DNA of 61,928 bases from an uncultured Lactobacillus sp. (GCA_905204935.1 CAJLBJ010000009.1:1-61928), one strand, 5' to 3'; counted from the first letter of the stretch, positions 35,149 to 44,967 are shown. The notes: generated by a model not told the origin, from the letters alone. A program made the numbers and translations.

Positions 35149-35496
35149 GTGAATAAACGAGAATTATATGACAGTTTTGATGATATGAAAGCCCAAACTT
35201 TGACGATTGCTGGTATGCTTGAAAATGTAAAAAGTGAAATGACACGGGTAATCGAAAAAAATGCAGAATTAGAGATTGAAAATCAGCATCTGCGTGAACG
35301 TTTGCAAGAGCTTGAATCCAAGCAAAATAAAGGCGCAAACAATGAAGGTGGCCTTTCAAAATCACGGCGAAACTTAGAAAAATTATATGATGAAGGATTT
35401 CACGTCTGCAATGTTGACAATATGTATGGTTCACGTCGAATCGATGATGAACCTTGTGTCTTTTGTCAAGATGTGATTTATGGAGAAAGACATTGA
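35149..35496 (+). CDS. yabA: Replication initiation-control protein YabA
   Basis: This 115-residue protein has an N-terminal coiled coil (FDDMKAQTLTIAGMLENVK to about 60) and a C-terminal zinc domain with HVCNVDNMYGSRR and CVFCQDVIYGER. YabA bridges DnaA and the beta clamp to restrain initiation. GTG start with GAAGGTGATTTT. It overlaps the start of rsmI by four bases (TTGA). Confidence 0.94.
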   Translation: MNKRELYDSFDDMKAQTLTIAGMLENVKSEMTRVIEKNAELEIENQHLRERLQELESKQNKGANNEGGLSKSRRNLEKLYDEGFHVCNVDNMYGSRRIDDEPCVFCQDVIYGERH

Positions 35497-36389
35497 CATT
35501 ACAACAAGTTAGCAGTTTTAAAGGAACTAAGGTTACGGGAAGTTTATATTTGGTTCCTACCCCCATCGGAAATCTAACTGATATGACACCGCGAGCAATC
35601 GAAACTTTGCAACAAGTTGATTTGATTGCAGCTGAAGATACACGTAATACACAAAAACTCTTGAATCATTTTGAGATTAAAACGCCACAGATTAGCTTTC
35701 ATGAGCACAATACGCAAGAAAGAATTGGGCAGTTAGTGACTAAGTTAAAGGCTGGTCAAAATATTGCACAAGTTAGTGATGCCGGTATGCCATCAATTAG
35801 TGATCCTGGACATGAATTGGTTAAAGCATGTATTTTAGAAGATATTGCCGTGGTAGCTTTGCCAGGGCCAAATGCAGCTTTAACAGCATTGATTGCATCA
35901 GGATTAGCACCACAGCCATTTTTATTTTACGGTTTTTTGCCACGTAAAACCAAAGATTTAAAAGAGCAATTAGAGCAGTTGCAATATCAAACGGCGACCA
36001 TGATTTTTTATGAAGCTCCGCATCGTTTGAAAAAAACATTGCGTATTTTAAGTGATAGTTTAGGGGAAAACAGGCAAATTGCACTTTGTCGTGAGTTGAC
36101 TAAACGTTATGAACAGTATTTACGTGGTAGCTTAAAAGAAGCGCTTGAATGGAGCGAGGATGCAGAAATTCGTGGTGAATTTGTTTTAATCGTACAAGGA
36201 AATTCACAAGGTTTCGCACAATTACAAGCTCATAAAAAGGAGTCAAGTGATTTATCGCTTAAACAACAAGTAGATGCTTTGATTCAAGCTGGGCAAAAAC
36301 CTAATCAAGCAATCAAACAAGTTGCCAAGGAAAACGGTTTGAAAAAGCAAGTTGTCTATAACGAATATCATCAAATAGAAGGTGTCTAA
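35493..36389 (+). CDS. rsmI: 16S rRNA C1402 2'-O-methyltransferase
   Basis: This 298-residue tetrapyrrole-methylase-fold enzyme has LVPTPIGNLTDMTPRA, AAEDTRNTQKLLNHF, SDAGMPSISDPG and VALPGPNAALTAL. It modifies the ribosomal P-site nucleotide. The start is TTG 35493, eight bases after GGAG and overlapping the yabA stop; no better start exists in frame. Last replication-block gene, followed at once by the thioesterase gene. Confidence 0.94.
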   Translation: MTLQQVSSFKGTKVTGSLYLVPTPIGNLTDMTPRAIETLQQVDLIAAEDTRNTQKLLNHFEIKTPQISFHEHNTQERIGQLVTKLKAGQNIAQVSDAGMPSISDPGHELVKACILEDIAVVALPGPNAALTALIASGLAPQPFLFYGFLPRKTKDLKEQLEQLQYQTATMIFYEAPHRLKKTLRILSDSLGENRQIALCRELTKRYEQYLRGSLKEALEWSEDAEIRGEFVLIVQGNSQGFAQLQAHKKESSDLSLKQQVDALIQAGQKPNQAIKQVAKENGLKKQVVYNEYHQIEGV

Positions 36390-36390
36390 A

Positions 36391-37131
36391 ATGAGTGGCA
36401 AAAAGTTTAGTGAACAACATCGTGTAGTGTATTATGAAACAAATGTGACTAAACAAATCAACATCGGTCATATGGTTGATTTATTGATTTTAACTTCAGA
36501 AAATCAAAGTGATCAATTAGGGCTAACGACCGAAGTGGTTAATAGTCATGGTTGTGGTTGGGTTATTACGCAACATTTAATAGACATTACACACTTACCG
36601 CAAAATGATGAAGTTGTGACATTGAGTACTCAAGCTCAAAGTTATAATCCGTATTTTTGTTATCGCGACTTTTGGATTCATGATCAAACAGGTCAAGAAT
36701 TGGTGCATATGCATAGTGTGTTTGTTTTGATGGACTTAAAAACTCGAAAGATTATTCGGATGATTCCGGAATTGATTACGCCATATGAAGCGTTAGAAAG
36801 TAAAAAAATTGAACGGTTAGCAGCCCCTCAGCCACTGACATTAGTTAATGGTCAAAAACAATATAATGTTCGTTTTATGGACATTGATAGTAATCATCAT
36901 GTTAATAATGTACATTATTTTGACTGGATGTTGGATTGTTTAGACGCAGCCTTTTTATCACAGCATGAGTTAGTTAAGATGAATATTCAATATAAACAAG
37001 AAGTGCGTTATGGACAAAAGGTTACCAGTCAAGTGTATTTTAAAGATGATTTAACGACATGTCATCAAATTGTGACTGCAGATAATATCAACTGTTTAGC
37101 ACAATGTGAGTGGAGGAAAAAAGATGCCTGA
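36391..37131 (+). CDS. Acyl-ACP thioesterase
   Basis: The 246-residue protein consists of two hot-dog domains, the second with the active-site stretch FMDIDSNHHVNNVHYFDWM (Asp, Asn and His). It hydrolyses acyl-ACP to release fatty acids, and is of the bacterial FatA-like family. ATG 36391 follows AGAAGGTGTCTAAA, right after the rsmI stop. It overlaps the acetyltransferase gene by eight bases. Confidence 0.9.
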   Translation: MSGKKFSEQHRVVYYETNVTKQINIGHMVDLLILTSENQSDQLGLTTEVVNSHGCGWVITQHLIDITHLPQNDEVVTLSTQAQSYNPYFCYRDFWIHDQTGQELVHMHSVFVLMDLKTRKIIRMIPELITPYEALESKKIERLAAPQPLTLVNGQKQYNVRFMDIDSNHHVNNVHYFDWMLDCLDAAFLSQHELVKMNIQYKQEVRYGQKVTSQVYFKDDLTTCHQIVTADNINCLAQCEWRKKDA

Positions 37132-37555
37132 TTTGACGATTAGTTTAGCGACTTCAACTGAGTTAGTGGACGTTTATGCTTTGTTTAAGCAAATTGTGGA
37201 TGCCGAGTTTAGCTGGCAAGAGAAGGTAGCAAGCTATCCGGCTTTTTTGAAAAGTGTGGCGGGTGAAGAAATTTATGTGGCTAAAGTAGCGGGAAAAGTT
37301 TGTGGCTTTTTGACTTTTTGGCGGGCCGATAACTTTGTGCATAATCTTTTTGTGGCCAAGGACTGGCGCAAATGCGGGTTAGCTACGGCCTTGCTAGCTA
37401 CGGTTTTAGCGACCAGTAAGAACGCTGTGTATTTGAAATGTGTCAGCCACAACCACCAGGCTTTAGCTTTTTATCGGCAAGCCGGTTGGCAAATAGCTAA
37501 AAAATGTTTAACGGAAACGCCTCCCTATTACTTATTAGTAAAAAAACGTTGTTAG
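37124..37555 (+). CDS. GNAT-family N-acetyltransferase
   Basis: This 143-residue GNAT has the acetyl-CoA motif A LFVAKDWRKCGLATALLATV and motif B HNHQALAFYRQAGWQI. The substrate is unknown. ATG 37124 has TGGAGGAAAAAAG; the thioesterase gene ends inside it. Hand counts on two lines give about 50 percent G+C against about 32 percent in a line of the preceding gene, so it may be an import or differ in codon use. Its stop lies in the two-way terminator. Confidence 0.88.
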   Translation: MPDLTISLATSTELVDVYALFKQIVDAEFSWQEKVASYPAFLKSVAGEEIYVAKVAGKVCGFLTFWRADNFVHNLFVAKDWRKCGLATALLATVLATSKNAVYLKCVSHNHQALAFYRQAGWQIAKKCLTETPPYYLLVKKRC

Positions 37556-37592
37556 TAACGTGTGTTTTACATGCTTACTAACAACGTTTTTT
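37541..37592. terminator. Bidirectional terminator between the acetyltransferase and ansA
   Basis: AAAAAACGTTGTTAGTAA pairs with TTACTAACAACGTTTTTT (37575-37592). It overlaps the acetyltransferase stop codon. Confidence 0.88.
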
Positions 37593-37593
37593 A

Positions 37594-38568
37594 TTAGGAA
37601 ACTGCATCAGTGACAAAGGTTGCTAACTCTTGACCACTTAAGCCAGCACTTAGACCAACAAGAAGTTTGATTCGTGCTTTTTGTCCGTTTAAACCATGGC
37701 AAAAAGTAACGCCCATTTGGCTAAGTTGCACACCGCCACCTTGGTAATCATAGACATCTTGAGCAATACCATTAAAGCAACGTGAAACTAAAACTACTGG
37801 AATATTTAAATCAAGTAATTTTTGTAAGGCATCTAAGACACGTGGAGGTAAATTGCCGGCGCCTAAAGCTTCGATGACAACTCCTTGAGTGTTTGAATTA
37901 GCTAAATTAGCTAGTAATTCAGGATCCATACCGGCGTAGGCTTTGATTAAATAGACATGATCAACCACATGTTCAATTGGCAAAGCAGTGTGTAAAAGTA
38001 ACTGTTCAAAGAAAGTGACGCCATTTTTAGAGACCAAACCGATTGGCCCAAATGTTGGAGTTCTAAAAGTTGCTACATTGGTAGTATGTGTTTTGGTGAC
38101 ATAGCGTGCTGTATGGACTTCATCGTTCATTACAACTAAGACGCCTTTACCAGCAGCTTGTTTACTTGCTGCAGTTTGAATTGCACACCGAAAATTATGC
38201 AAGCCATCTGAGCCAATTTCATTAGCTGAACGCATTGCACCGGTTAAAACAATCGGAAATGTAGTAGGAATAGTCAAATCTAAAAAATAAGCTGTTTCTT
38301 CTAAAGTATCGGTTCCATGAGTGATGACTACACCATCGATACCTTCATCAATCGCCAACATGATACGTTTTTGAAGTTGAAGCATTTGTTGTGGCCCCAT
38401 ATGCGGTGAGGGAAGATTAAAAATATTTTCAGTAATTAGCTTTAAATCGGTGGTAAAAGGATTGACGAATTGATTTAATGGATTTTCGCTACCAGGAGCG
38501 ACAGCACCGTGTTCATCTTCTGACATTGCAATAGTACCACCGGTGTGTAAGATAAGAATTTTTTTCAT
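37594..38568 (-). CDS. ansA: L-asparaginase (type I, cytoplasmic)
   Basis: This 324-residue enzyme hydrolyses asparagine to aspartate and ammonia. Both catalytic Thr motifs are visible: LHTGGTIAMS (Thr near residue 12) and VITHGTDTLEETA (Thr-Asp). There is no signal peptide, so it is intracellular. ATG 38568 is preceded by AAAGGAGCCTACAA on the minus strand. Single gene. Confidence 0.95.
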   Translation of the reverse strand: MKKILILHTGGTIAMSEDEHGAVAPGSENPLNQFVNPFTTDLKLITENIFNLPSPHMGPQQMLQLQKRIMLAIDEGIDGVVITHGTDTLEETAYFLDLTIPTTFPIVLTGAMRSANEIGSDGLHNFRCAIQTAASKQAAGKGVLVVMNDEVHTARYVTKTHTTNVATFRTPTFGPIGLVSKNGVTFFEQLLLHTALPIEHVVDHVYLIKAYAGMDPELLANLANSNTQGVVIEALGAGNLPPRVLDALQKLLDLNIPVVLVSRCFNGIAQDVYDYQGGGVQLSQMGVTFCHGLNGQKARIKLLVGLSAGLSGQELATFVTDAVS

Positions 38569-38667
38569 TTGTAGGCTCCTTTAGCTAAATTTCAAAAATG
38601 ATTCATTCAAAATTATACGCATTTTTACAAAGAAAGTATACTGTTATAGCGATTTTTAAAAAGATTT

Positions 38668-38695
38668 TTGCAAGTTAAGCAGAGTGTGATAAGAT
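38668..38695 (+). promoter_or_regulatory. Promoter of tsaB-rimI-tsaD
   Basis: TTGCAA (38668-38673), a 16-base spacer and TAAGAT (38690-38695) with TGA directly before (extended -10). Confidence 0.55.
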
Positions 38696-38737
38696 ATGAT
38701 GTGATAAATAACATAAAGATGAAAGATAGGGGTTTAT

Positions 38738-39475
38738 ATGAAAACACTTGCGATAGATACATCCAATCAAGCACTAAGCGTAGCGGTGTTAGATGATGAA
38801 AATTTATTGGCACAAACAACTTTAACGGTTGGCAAAAATCATAGTGTAACATTAATGCCAACAATCCAAATGTTAATGGAACAAAGTAAATTAAAACCTG
38901 CGCAACTTGATAGAATCGTAGTCGCTAAAGGTCCTGGATCTTATACAGGCTTACGGATTGGTGTTACGGCAGCCAAGACACTAGCTTTTGCGTTGGACAA
39001 ACAATTAGTCGGTGTTTCGAGCTTAGAATTATTAGCGGCTAATTTTGATGCTAACAGTGCGCAAGAAAGATTATTGGTACCCTTATTTGATGCTAGAAGA
39101 GAAAATGTTTTTGCCGGTGTGTATCAATATCAAGATGAACATCTGGAAGTAAAAATGACCGATCGTCATGTGTCATTAGCAGCTTTATGTCAAGAAGTTA
39201 AGGACAAAAATCCTTGTTTTATTGGACAAGATGTCTTGAATTTACAAGAACAAATTACAGCGCTATGTGCGGGAAGCAAGATTAGTTTTGCAAATGGGTG
39301 GTTTAATTATCCTCAAGCCTATGTTTTAGGTAGACTTGGACAACAAAAACAACCAGTTGATATTCAAACCTTTGTTCCAAGCTATTTACGCTTGACACAA
39401 GCAGAAGTTCAATGGTTAGAAAAAAATCCTGATAAAGGAATCGTAGATAATGGAACATATGTTGAAAAAATTTAA
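38738..39475 (+). CDS. tsaB: tRNA threonylcarbamoyladenosine biosynthesis protein TsaB
   Basis: This 245-residue ASKHA-fold protein (TLAIDTSNQALSVAVLDD; GPGSYTGLRIGVTAAKTLA) is the non-catalytic partner of TsaD in making t6A37 in ANN-decoding tRNAs. It heads the operon tsaB-rimI-tsaD and overlaps rimI by 26 bases. The ATG has a modest AGATAGGGG ribosome site. Confidence 0.95.
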   Translation: MKTLAIDTSNQALSVAVLDDENLLAQTTLTVGKNHSVTLMPTIQMLMEQSKLKPAQLDRIVVAKGPGSYTGLRIGVTAAKTLAFALDKQLVGVSSLELLAANFDANSAQERLLVPLFDARRENVFAGVYQYQDEHLEVKMTDRHVSLAALCQEVKDKNPCFIGQDVLNLQEQITALCAGSKISFANGWFNYPQAYVLGRLGQQKQPVDIQTFVPSYLRLTQAEVQWLEKNPDKGIVDNGTYVEKI

Positions 39476-40040
39476 GGAAAGCTTAGAAAAAATTTTGGTT
39501 GATCAACCAGAAACAAAGAAAAACGAGTTTACGAATCATAAAATACAAGTTTCAGGACAAACTTATTTTTTGTGTAAGGCTTTGGTACCTTCGATTCCTG
39601 AAATCTTAGCGGTAGAACGTGCAGTATATGAAGGACAAATGCCTTGGGATTATGATGCTTTTTCAAAAGAAATTGCGGATGATTTTAAATCATTATACTT
39701 AATTGTTAGAGATCAAGATCAAATGATTGCTTTTGTAGGGTGTAATTTAAGGTATGCGCCTAAAGAAGCACACGTAACTAATATTGCTGTTTTACCAGCT
39801 TATCAAGAACATGGGATAGGTAAAGCATTGTTACAAACGTTATTTGCTGCAGCCAAGAAATATGATTGTAATCAAATCAGTTTAGAGGTTCGCCAAAGTA
39901 ATGTTAAAGCGCAACATTTGTATGAACAACTTGGATTTAAACGTGTAGCAAGTAAATTGAATTATTATGCAGATAATGAAACAGCCTTGCAATATATTCG
40001 AGATCTTCAAGATATCAAAGTTAAAAAGGAATGGATATAA
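39450..40040 (+). CDS. rimI: Ribosomal-protein-alanine N-acetyltransferase RimI
   Basis: A GNAT with an extra N-terminal 45 residues, 196 in all; most RimI proteins are about 150-160. The acetyl-CoA site is [18 protein letters not shown], and the C-terminal [20 protein letters not shown] is the RimI pattern. It acetylates the N-terminus of a ribosomal protein. The start at ATG 39450 fits AAAGGA at 39434-39439. Within tsaB-rimI-tsaD. Confidence 0.9.
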   Translation: MEHMLKKFKESLEKILVDQPETKKNEFTNHKIQVSGQTYFLCKALVPSIPEILAVERAVYEGQMPWDYDAFSKEIADDFKSLYLIVRDQDQMIAFVGCNLRYAPKEAHVTNIAVLPAYQEHGIGKALLQTLFAAAKKYDCNQISLEVRQSNVKAQHLYEQLGFKRVASKLNYYADNETALQYIRDLQDIKVKKEWI

Positions 40041-41068
40041 TGTGTGAAAAAAAGAAAAATTTAATTTTAGCTTTTGAATCAAGCTGCGATGAAACAAGTG
40101 TTGCGATAATTGAAGATGGACATACAATTTTAGCTAATGTCACGGCAACTCAAATTAATAGTCATCGCCGTTTTGGTGGTGTTGTTCCGGAAGTAGCAAG
40201 TCGACATCACATCGAACAAATTACCGATTGTATCGCAACTGCTTTGGAACAAGCAGATGTAACTTATGAACAATTAGATGCTGTGGCAGTAACATATGGT
40301 CCTGGCTTAGTTGGTTCGTTATTAGTTGGCTTAACGGCAGCTAAAGCGGTGGCTTTTGCTTATGATTTACCATTGATTCCTGTTAATCATATGGCTGGCC
40401 ATATTTATGCAGCACGTTTTGTGAGTGAAATTAAGTTTCCAGCATTAGCGTTGCTTGTTTCTGGTGGTCACACTGAGTTAGTTTATTTGCCTGCTCCAAA
40501 TAAATTTAAGATTATTGGTGAAACTAGAGATGATGCAGCAGGTGAAGCATATGATAAGGTCGGTCGGGTGATGGGCTTAGCCTACCCAGCTGGAAAAGAA
40601 ATTGATCAGTTAGCCAAACAAGGTCAAGATACCTTTAATTTTCCACGAGCTATGGAAAAAGAGGATAACTATGATTTTAGCTTCAGCGGTCTAAAGAGTG
40701 CCTTTATTAATACGTTGCATCATGCTAATCAAATCGGTGAAGAACTTTCAAAGGTCGATTTAGCAGCAAGTTTTCAACAAAGTGTAATTGATGTGTTAAC
40801 ACTAAAGACAATCAAAGCATTAAACAATTTTGAGTGTCAACAATTGATTTTAGCTGGTGGTGTGGCGGCCAATTCTGGTTTACGAGCACGAATTGAAGAA
40901 GAGCTAAAAGCTTTTCCAACGGTAGAATTAATCAAAGCACCACTCAAATTGTGTGGTGATAACGCAGCAATGATAGGTGCAGCAGGCTATGTGGCTTATC
41001 AAGCTGGCGAAGTTGGAGATTTGAGCTTGAATGCTAATCCAAGTTTAGAATTTGATTGGATTGACTAA
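40040..41068 (+). CDS. tsaD: tRNA threonylcarbamoyltransferase TsaD
   Basis: This 342-residue catalytic subunit transfers threonylcarbamoyl to A37. The metal-binding HMAGH is present ([11 protein letters not shown]), as are [22 protein letters not shown] and [13 protein letters not shown] 40040 shares one base with the rimI stop, with AAAAAGGA nine bases earlier; the ATG at 40031 abuts that site and is rejected. Ends at a two-way terminator. Confidence 0.96.
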   Translation: MCEKKKNLILAFESSCDETSVAIIEDGHTILANVTATQINSHRRFGGVVPEVASRHHIEQITDCIATALEQADVTYEQLDAVAVTYGPGLVGSLLVGLTAAKAVAFAYDLPLIPVNHMAGHIYAARFVSEIKFPALALLVSGGHTELVYLPAPNKFKIIGETRDDAAGEAYDKVGRVMGLAYPAGKEIDQLAKQGQDTFNFPRAMEKEDNYDFSFSGLKSAFINTLHHANQIGEELSKVDLAASFQQSVIDVLTLKTIKALNNFECQQLILAGGVAANSGLRARIEEELKAFPTVELIKAPLKLCGDNAAMIGAAGYVAYQAGEVGDLSLNANPSLEFDWID

Positions 41069-41069
41069 A

Positions 41070-41110
41070 AAAATCGTGAAATAACGTTTGTACGTTGTTT
41101 CACGATTTTT
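41070..41110. terminator. Bidirectional terminator between tsaD and the ABC-F gene
   Basis: AAAAATCGTGAAA pairs with TTTCACGATTTTT, with a TAACG/CGTTG inner extension; T-tracts on both strands. Confidence 0.88.
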
Positions 41111-41113
41111 GGT

Positions 41114-43063
41114 TTATTGATTTAAAAATTCTTCTAAAGCAAGCAAATGCTCTTCCCATGTGTTCTCTACTTGACTAAGTTGATCATTTGTTTTAGTCAA
41201 TTCGGTTTGCAGTGTTGTTAGCTTAGGAACATCGTTAAAAAGCAAAGGATCAGCCATTTGTTCTTCGATTTCTTGTTTTTTAGCTTCAAGTTGTTCGACT
41301 TGTTTTTCTAATTCGGCTACTAAACGTTCTAATTTACGCTGTTGTTTTTGTTTTTCTTTACTTTGTTGATAATCTTTTTTTGCCTGTGAAACCAATGATT
41401 GTTCGGCAAGTGGTGCATTTTGCATTAACTTTTGTTCTTTTAATAACTCTTGTTCTGCTTTTTTAGCAATGTAGTAATCATAATCACCTAAATAAAGTGT
41501 TGAACCAGTTGGTTGAATCTCAAGGATTGAAGTTGCAATCTTATTGATAAAATAACGGTCATGAGAAACAAATAAAATGGTTCCTGGATATTCGAGTAAA
41601 GCAAGTTCTAAAACTTCTTTGCTATCGATATCTAAATGGTTTGTCGGTTCATCTAATAATAAAAAGTTATCGTGTTGCATAGCAAGCTTAGTTAATAATA
41701 GACGTGCTTTTTCCCCACCAGATAAGCTGTGAACCATTTTTTTAACATCATCACCACTAAATAAAAAGCTGCCTAAAAGCGAGCGAATATCCTTTTCAGG
41801 AGTTGTTGGATGCTCATCCCAGATTTCATTTAAAACTGTTTTTTGGGGATGAAGATTTTTTTGTTCTTGGTCATAATAACCAATTTGGACATTTGTTCCA
41901 ATGAAAGCTTCACCTTTGATAAACGGAATTTGGCCTAGAATACTTTTTAAAAGTGTTGATTTGCCAACCCCATTTGGCCCAACAATTGCCATGACATTTT
42001 GTTTACGCAAATCAAGATTGATAGGAGCTGCTAAAATTTTGTCATCATAACCAATTGCCCCATCTGTGACTTGTAAAACAACATCACCGCTAGTTTTGTT
42101 GGGAACAAAACTAAAATGAGGACCTTTTTGCTCACCCTCAGGTCGCTCCAAACGCTCCATTTTTTCGAGTTGTTTACGGCGACTTTGTGCACGTTTAGTA
42201 GTTGAGGCACGTACAATATTACGATTAACAAAATCCTCAAGCTTGTTGATTTGGACTTGTTGTTTTTCATAATTTTTCCATTGTTGTTTGAGACGTGCAG
42301 CTTTTTCATCAATATAATAAGAGTAGTTGCCCTTATAGTAATGGCAAGTTTGTTGACTCAATTCGTAAACTTCGTTGACAACTTTATCTAAAAAGTAACG
42401 GTCATGAGAAACAATTAATAAAGCACCTTGATAACTTTGAAGATAATTTTCAAGCCAAGTTAAAGTTTCAATATCAAGATGGTTAGTTGGTTCGTCTAAG
42501 ATTAATAAATCACGTTTTTCTAAAAGTAACTTTGCTAAAGCTAAACGTGTTTTTTGCCCTCCGGATAGAGAAGATATTGAGCGTTGATAATCTGTTTCAT
42601 AGAAGTGAAAACCGTGTAAGACTGAGCGGATTTCATTTTCATAACCATAACCATTTTGTTCTTTAAAATCATGTTGTAATTGATCATAACGTGTTAAAAG
42701 TTGTTGATATTTGGTTGAATGATGGTCAATATCTTGGGCCATTTGTTGTTCGAGTAGGTGCATTTGCTCTTCAATTTTTTTAAGATGTGCAAAGACACTC
42801 AACATTTCTTCAAAAATTGTTTTATTTGAGGTTAACTCACTATTTTGGGCAAGATAGCCAATTGTTAAATCTTTGCGTTGACTAATTTTACCTGCATCGG
42901 GTTTGGTTTGTCCAATGAGCATTTTGATGAGCGTTGATTTGCCAGCTCCATTGCGCCCAACTAAAGCAATTTTTGAATTATCTTGAATATCTAAATTAAC
43001 ATTTTTAAATAAAATCTCTGCACCAAAATGTCGTGCAACTTGTTGGACTTGCAATAAAATCAT
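41114..43063 (-). CDS. ABC-F family ATPase (YdiF/Uup-like)
   Basis: This 649-residue protein has two nucleotide-binding domains without membrane segments: GRNGAGKSTLIK with LSGGQKTRLALAKLL, and GPNGVGKSTLLK with LSGGEKARLLLTKLA. They are separated by a linker (EKQQVQINKLEDFVNRNIVRA) and followed by a C-terminal coiled coil (EKQKQQRKLERLVAELEKQ). ABC-F proteins act on the ribosome in translation or antibiotic protection; the C-terminal coil and the rex neighbourhood suit YdiF rather than a dedicated resistance factor. ATG 43063 with AAAGGTG. Confidence 0.92.
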   Translation of the reverse strand: MILLQVQQVARHFGAEILFKNVNLDIQDNSKIALVGRNGAGKSTLIKMLIGQTKPDAGKISQRKDLTIGYLAQNSELTSNKTIFEEMLSVFAHLKKIEEQMHLLEQQMAQDIDHHSTKYQQLLTRYDQLQHDFKEQNGYGYENEIRSVLHGFHFYETDYQRSISSLSGGQKTRLALAKLLLEKRDLLILDEPTNHLDIETLTWLENYLQSYQGALLIVSHDRYFLDKVVNEVYELSQQTCHYYKGNYSYYIDEKAARLKQQWKNYEKQQVQINKLEDFVNRNIVRASTTKRAQSRRKQLEKMERLERPEGEQKGPHFSFVPNKTSGDVVLQVTDGAIGYDDKILAAPINLDLRKQNVMAIVGPNGVGKSTLLKSILGQIPFIKGEAFIGTNVQIGYYDQEQKNLHPQKTVLNEIWDEHPTTPEKDIRSLLGSFLFSGDDVKKMVHSLSGGEKARLLLTKLAMQHDNFLLLDEPTNHLDIDSKEVLELALLEYPGTILFVSHDRYFINKIATSILEIQPTGSTLYLGDYDYYIAKKAEQELLKEQKLMQNAPLAEQSLVSQAKKDYQQSKEKQKQQRKLERLVAELEKQVEQLEAKKQEIEEQMADPLLFNDVPKLTTLQTELTKTNDQLSQVENTWEEHLLALEEFLNQ

Positions 43064-43659
43064 GTAAATCACCTTTTCTATTTAATTTAGCCATGAATAA
43101 GTGTACCATTAGAAATTACACTTGCGCTAATGTGATACAGCAATATCTCTTAAATTTGCATGGTCGCGCTTTTTTAGATATTCTTTTGTAATTATAGATT
43201 AATTATATCATGACGGGCGTCAAGATAGTTTTTACTCTATCTTTTTTATTATACTGAAAATAATGAAAAAAAGTAGACTTGTATTTTTGATGAAAAATGT
43301 TATTGTTTTAGAGCTTAGATTAAATTGACATAGTAATAAGTTTTCGCTGATATATGCTACATCATATTTAAATATCCAATTGTAAAATGATAAAGCGTGT
43401 TAAGTAATTGAGTTTATTGTTTGTACTAAATAAAGCTAGTAGCGTAACTGATAAATTTTTGTAAACATAAAAAGTTTTTTGTATTTTTTCTTGATTAAAA
43501 AAGCGCGAAATTTTTTCTGAAAGTTTGTGAAATAGTTACATAACGTTTTTAAAAAAAGAGATAAGACGGCATTTTTTTTGTGCAGAATAGTTCAAATTTA
43601 AATACGCGTATGTTAAAATTGATGTATATAATTTTAATAGGAAAGGAGTCTAGGTTTGA
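43064..43659. other. Long AT-rich intergenic region between the ABC-F gene and rex
   Basis: 596 bases without a gene I can support. Minus-strand TATAAT boxes (43202-43207, 43191-43196) and TTGACG (43223-43218) may form the ABC-F promoter, although spacings are not ideal. A TGACG-GG-CGTCA inverted repeat lies at 43211-43222. A plus-strand terminator (43222-43247) has no gene before it. The rex promoter -10 is TATAAT at 43627-43632. Short reading frames lack ribosome sites. Confidence 0.5.
43222..43247 (+). terminator. Orphan plus-strand terminator
   Basis: AAGATAG / CTATCTT stem with an 8-base loop, followed by TTTT. No plus-strand gene precedes it for 2 kb, so it might end a small or antisense RNA. 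Confidence 0.45.
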
Positions 43660-44298
43660 ATGGTAGCAGCTACAATTCCACAAGCAACCGCAAAAAGACT
43701 ACCAATTTATTATCGTTATTTAAATATTTTGGCTGATTCTGGTAAAAAGCGTGTTTCTTCAACGGAATTAGCAGAAGCAGTTAAGGTTGATTCTGCCACT
43801 ATCAGACGAGACTTTTCATATTTTGGAGCATTAGGGAAACGTGGTTATGGTTATGACGTTGAAAGTTTACTAGAATTTTTCAAGAAAACTTTGAATCAAG
43901 ATAAGCTAACTAATGTAGCCTTAATTGGTGTCGGTAATTTGGGACATGCGTTGTTAAACTTTAACTTCCATAAAAGCAATAATGTGCGTATTAGTGCGGC
44001 TTTTGATATTAATGAAGAAATCACTGGTACAATTCAAAGTGGTGTTCCAATTTATCCAATGTCTGATATGAAAGAACAATTAACTGTACAACAAATTGAA
44101 GTTGTAATCTTAACCGTTCCTTCATCGGTTGCGCAAAAGGTAACTGATGAGTTAACCGAAGTGGGGGTTAAAGGTATTTTAAACTTTACCCCGTTACGTA
44201 TCACTGTGCCTGAGACAGTTCGGGTGCAAAATGTTGATTTAACTAATGAATTACAAACATTAGTTTACTTCTTGGATCATTTTGGACCAGGTAAATAA
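43660..44298 (+). CDS. rex: Redox-sensing transcriptional repressor Rex
   Basis: The 212-residue protein has an N-terminal winged helix ([39 protein letters not shown]) and a C-terminal Rossmann domain ([16 protein letters not shown]) that senses NADH/NAD+. It represses fermentation and respiration genes when NADH is low. ATG 43660 with AAAGGAG about 11 bases before. Separate transcription unit ending at a two-way terminator. Confidence 0.96.
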   Translation: MVAATIPQATAKRLPIYYRYLNILADSGKKRVSSTELAEAVKVDSATIRRDFSYFGALGKRGYGYDVESLLEFFKKTLNQDKLTNVALIGVGNLGHALLNFNFHKSNNVRISAAFDINEEITGTIQSGVPIYPMSDMKEQLTVQQIEVVILTVPSSVAQKVTDELTEVGVKGILNFTPLRITVPETVRVQNVDLTNELQTLVYFLDHFGPGK

Positions 44299-44333
44299 AA
44301 AATTCCCAAGTTTTCATGCTTGGGAATTTTTTT
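44297..44333. terminator. Bidirectional terminator between rex and the CPBP gene
   Basis: AAAAAATTCCCAAG / CTTGGGAATTTTTT stem with an 8-base loop. Confidence 0.88.
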
Positions 44334-44967
44334 ATTGAAAATTAAGCCACAAGACGATAGCGTTCATGATTAGATGTGCTAAAATCGGCGCTAAAATAGT
44401 ATGACTATAGCGATAACAAAGTGCCAAAAGCATTCCAATCAACCAATAGGTTAGATAATGCCCATCACCATGAGCGACACTAAATAACATGCTTGAAGCG
44501 ACTAAACATAGCTCAATATTAAAGTAATCACTTAGGTTACCATATAAAACTTTACGAAAGATTAATTCTTCGCAAATTGGAGCACAAATAACGATGACGA
44601 TTAAATAATAAGGATATTTTTGTGTAATAGCTATCAAAAGATTGGTATTTTGCGAAAAGGCAGGTTGATGCAAAAAGATATTTTCAAAGTAAAGTCCAAA
44701 TGTCTGGACGATAAAAAGTCCAATGCTTGTGCCTAAAATTAATAAGCTTAATCTTAGTTTATTAATTTTAACCCCTTGCTCAATCTTGTTAGAAGCTTGA
44801 TAGTGATGGTTTAAGCTTAGTAAGACTATGATCAAGCAAAGATTTAAAATAGTTAATATTGGATATAAGAAATCATTATTGGCAATAAATTGTCCACATA
44901 AAAGTTCTAACAGATTAAAGCCTAAATAAGTTGTCAGTAAAGCTAAAATATTTTTTTGCAGTGTCAT
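44332..44967 (-). CDS. CPBP-family intramembrane metalloprotease (Abi)
   Basis: A 211-residue membrane protein of about six segments with the CPBP motifs: CEELIFRKVLYG (EExxxR), SMLFSVAHGDGH (FxxxH) and HLIMNAIVLW (HxxxN). Family members process prenylated proteins, give bacteriocin immunity, or have unknown roles. ATG 44967 has AGGAGGATTAAAG. Its position between rex and groESL is conserved in lactobacilli. Confidence 0.9.
   Translation of the reverse strand: MTLQKNILALLTTYLGFNLLELLCGQFIANNDFLYPILTILNLCLIIVLLSLNHHYQASNKIEQGVKINKLRLSLLILGTSIGLFIVQTFGLYFENIFLHQPAFSQNTNLLIAITQKYPYYLIVIVICAPICEELIFRKVLYGNLSDYFNIELCLVASSMLFSVAHGDGHYLTYWLIGMLLALCYRYSHTILAPILAHLIMNAIVLWLNFQ

Noticed and set aside
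43263..43328. 21-codon frame in the ABC-F/rex gap
   Set aside because: No ribosome site and low-complexity AT-rich content.
43520..43545. Rex-box-like TTTGTGAAATAGTTACATAA upstream of rex
   Set aside because: The right half does not match TCACAA; too many mismatches to support autoregulation.
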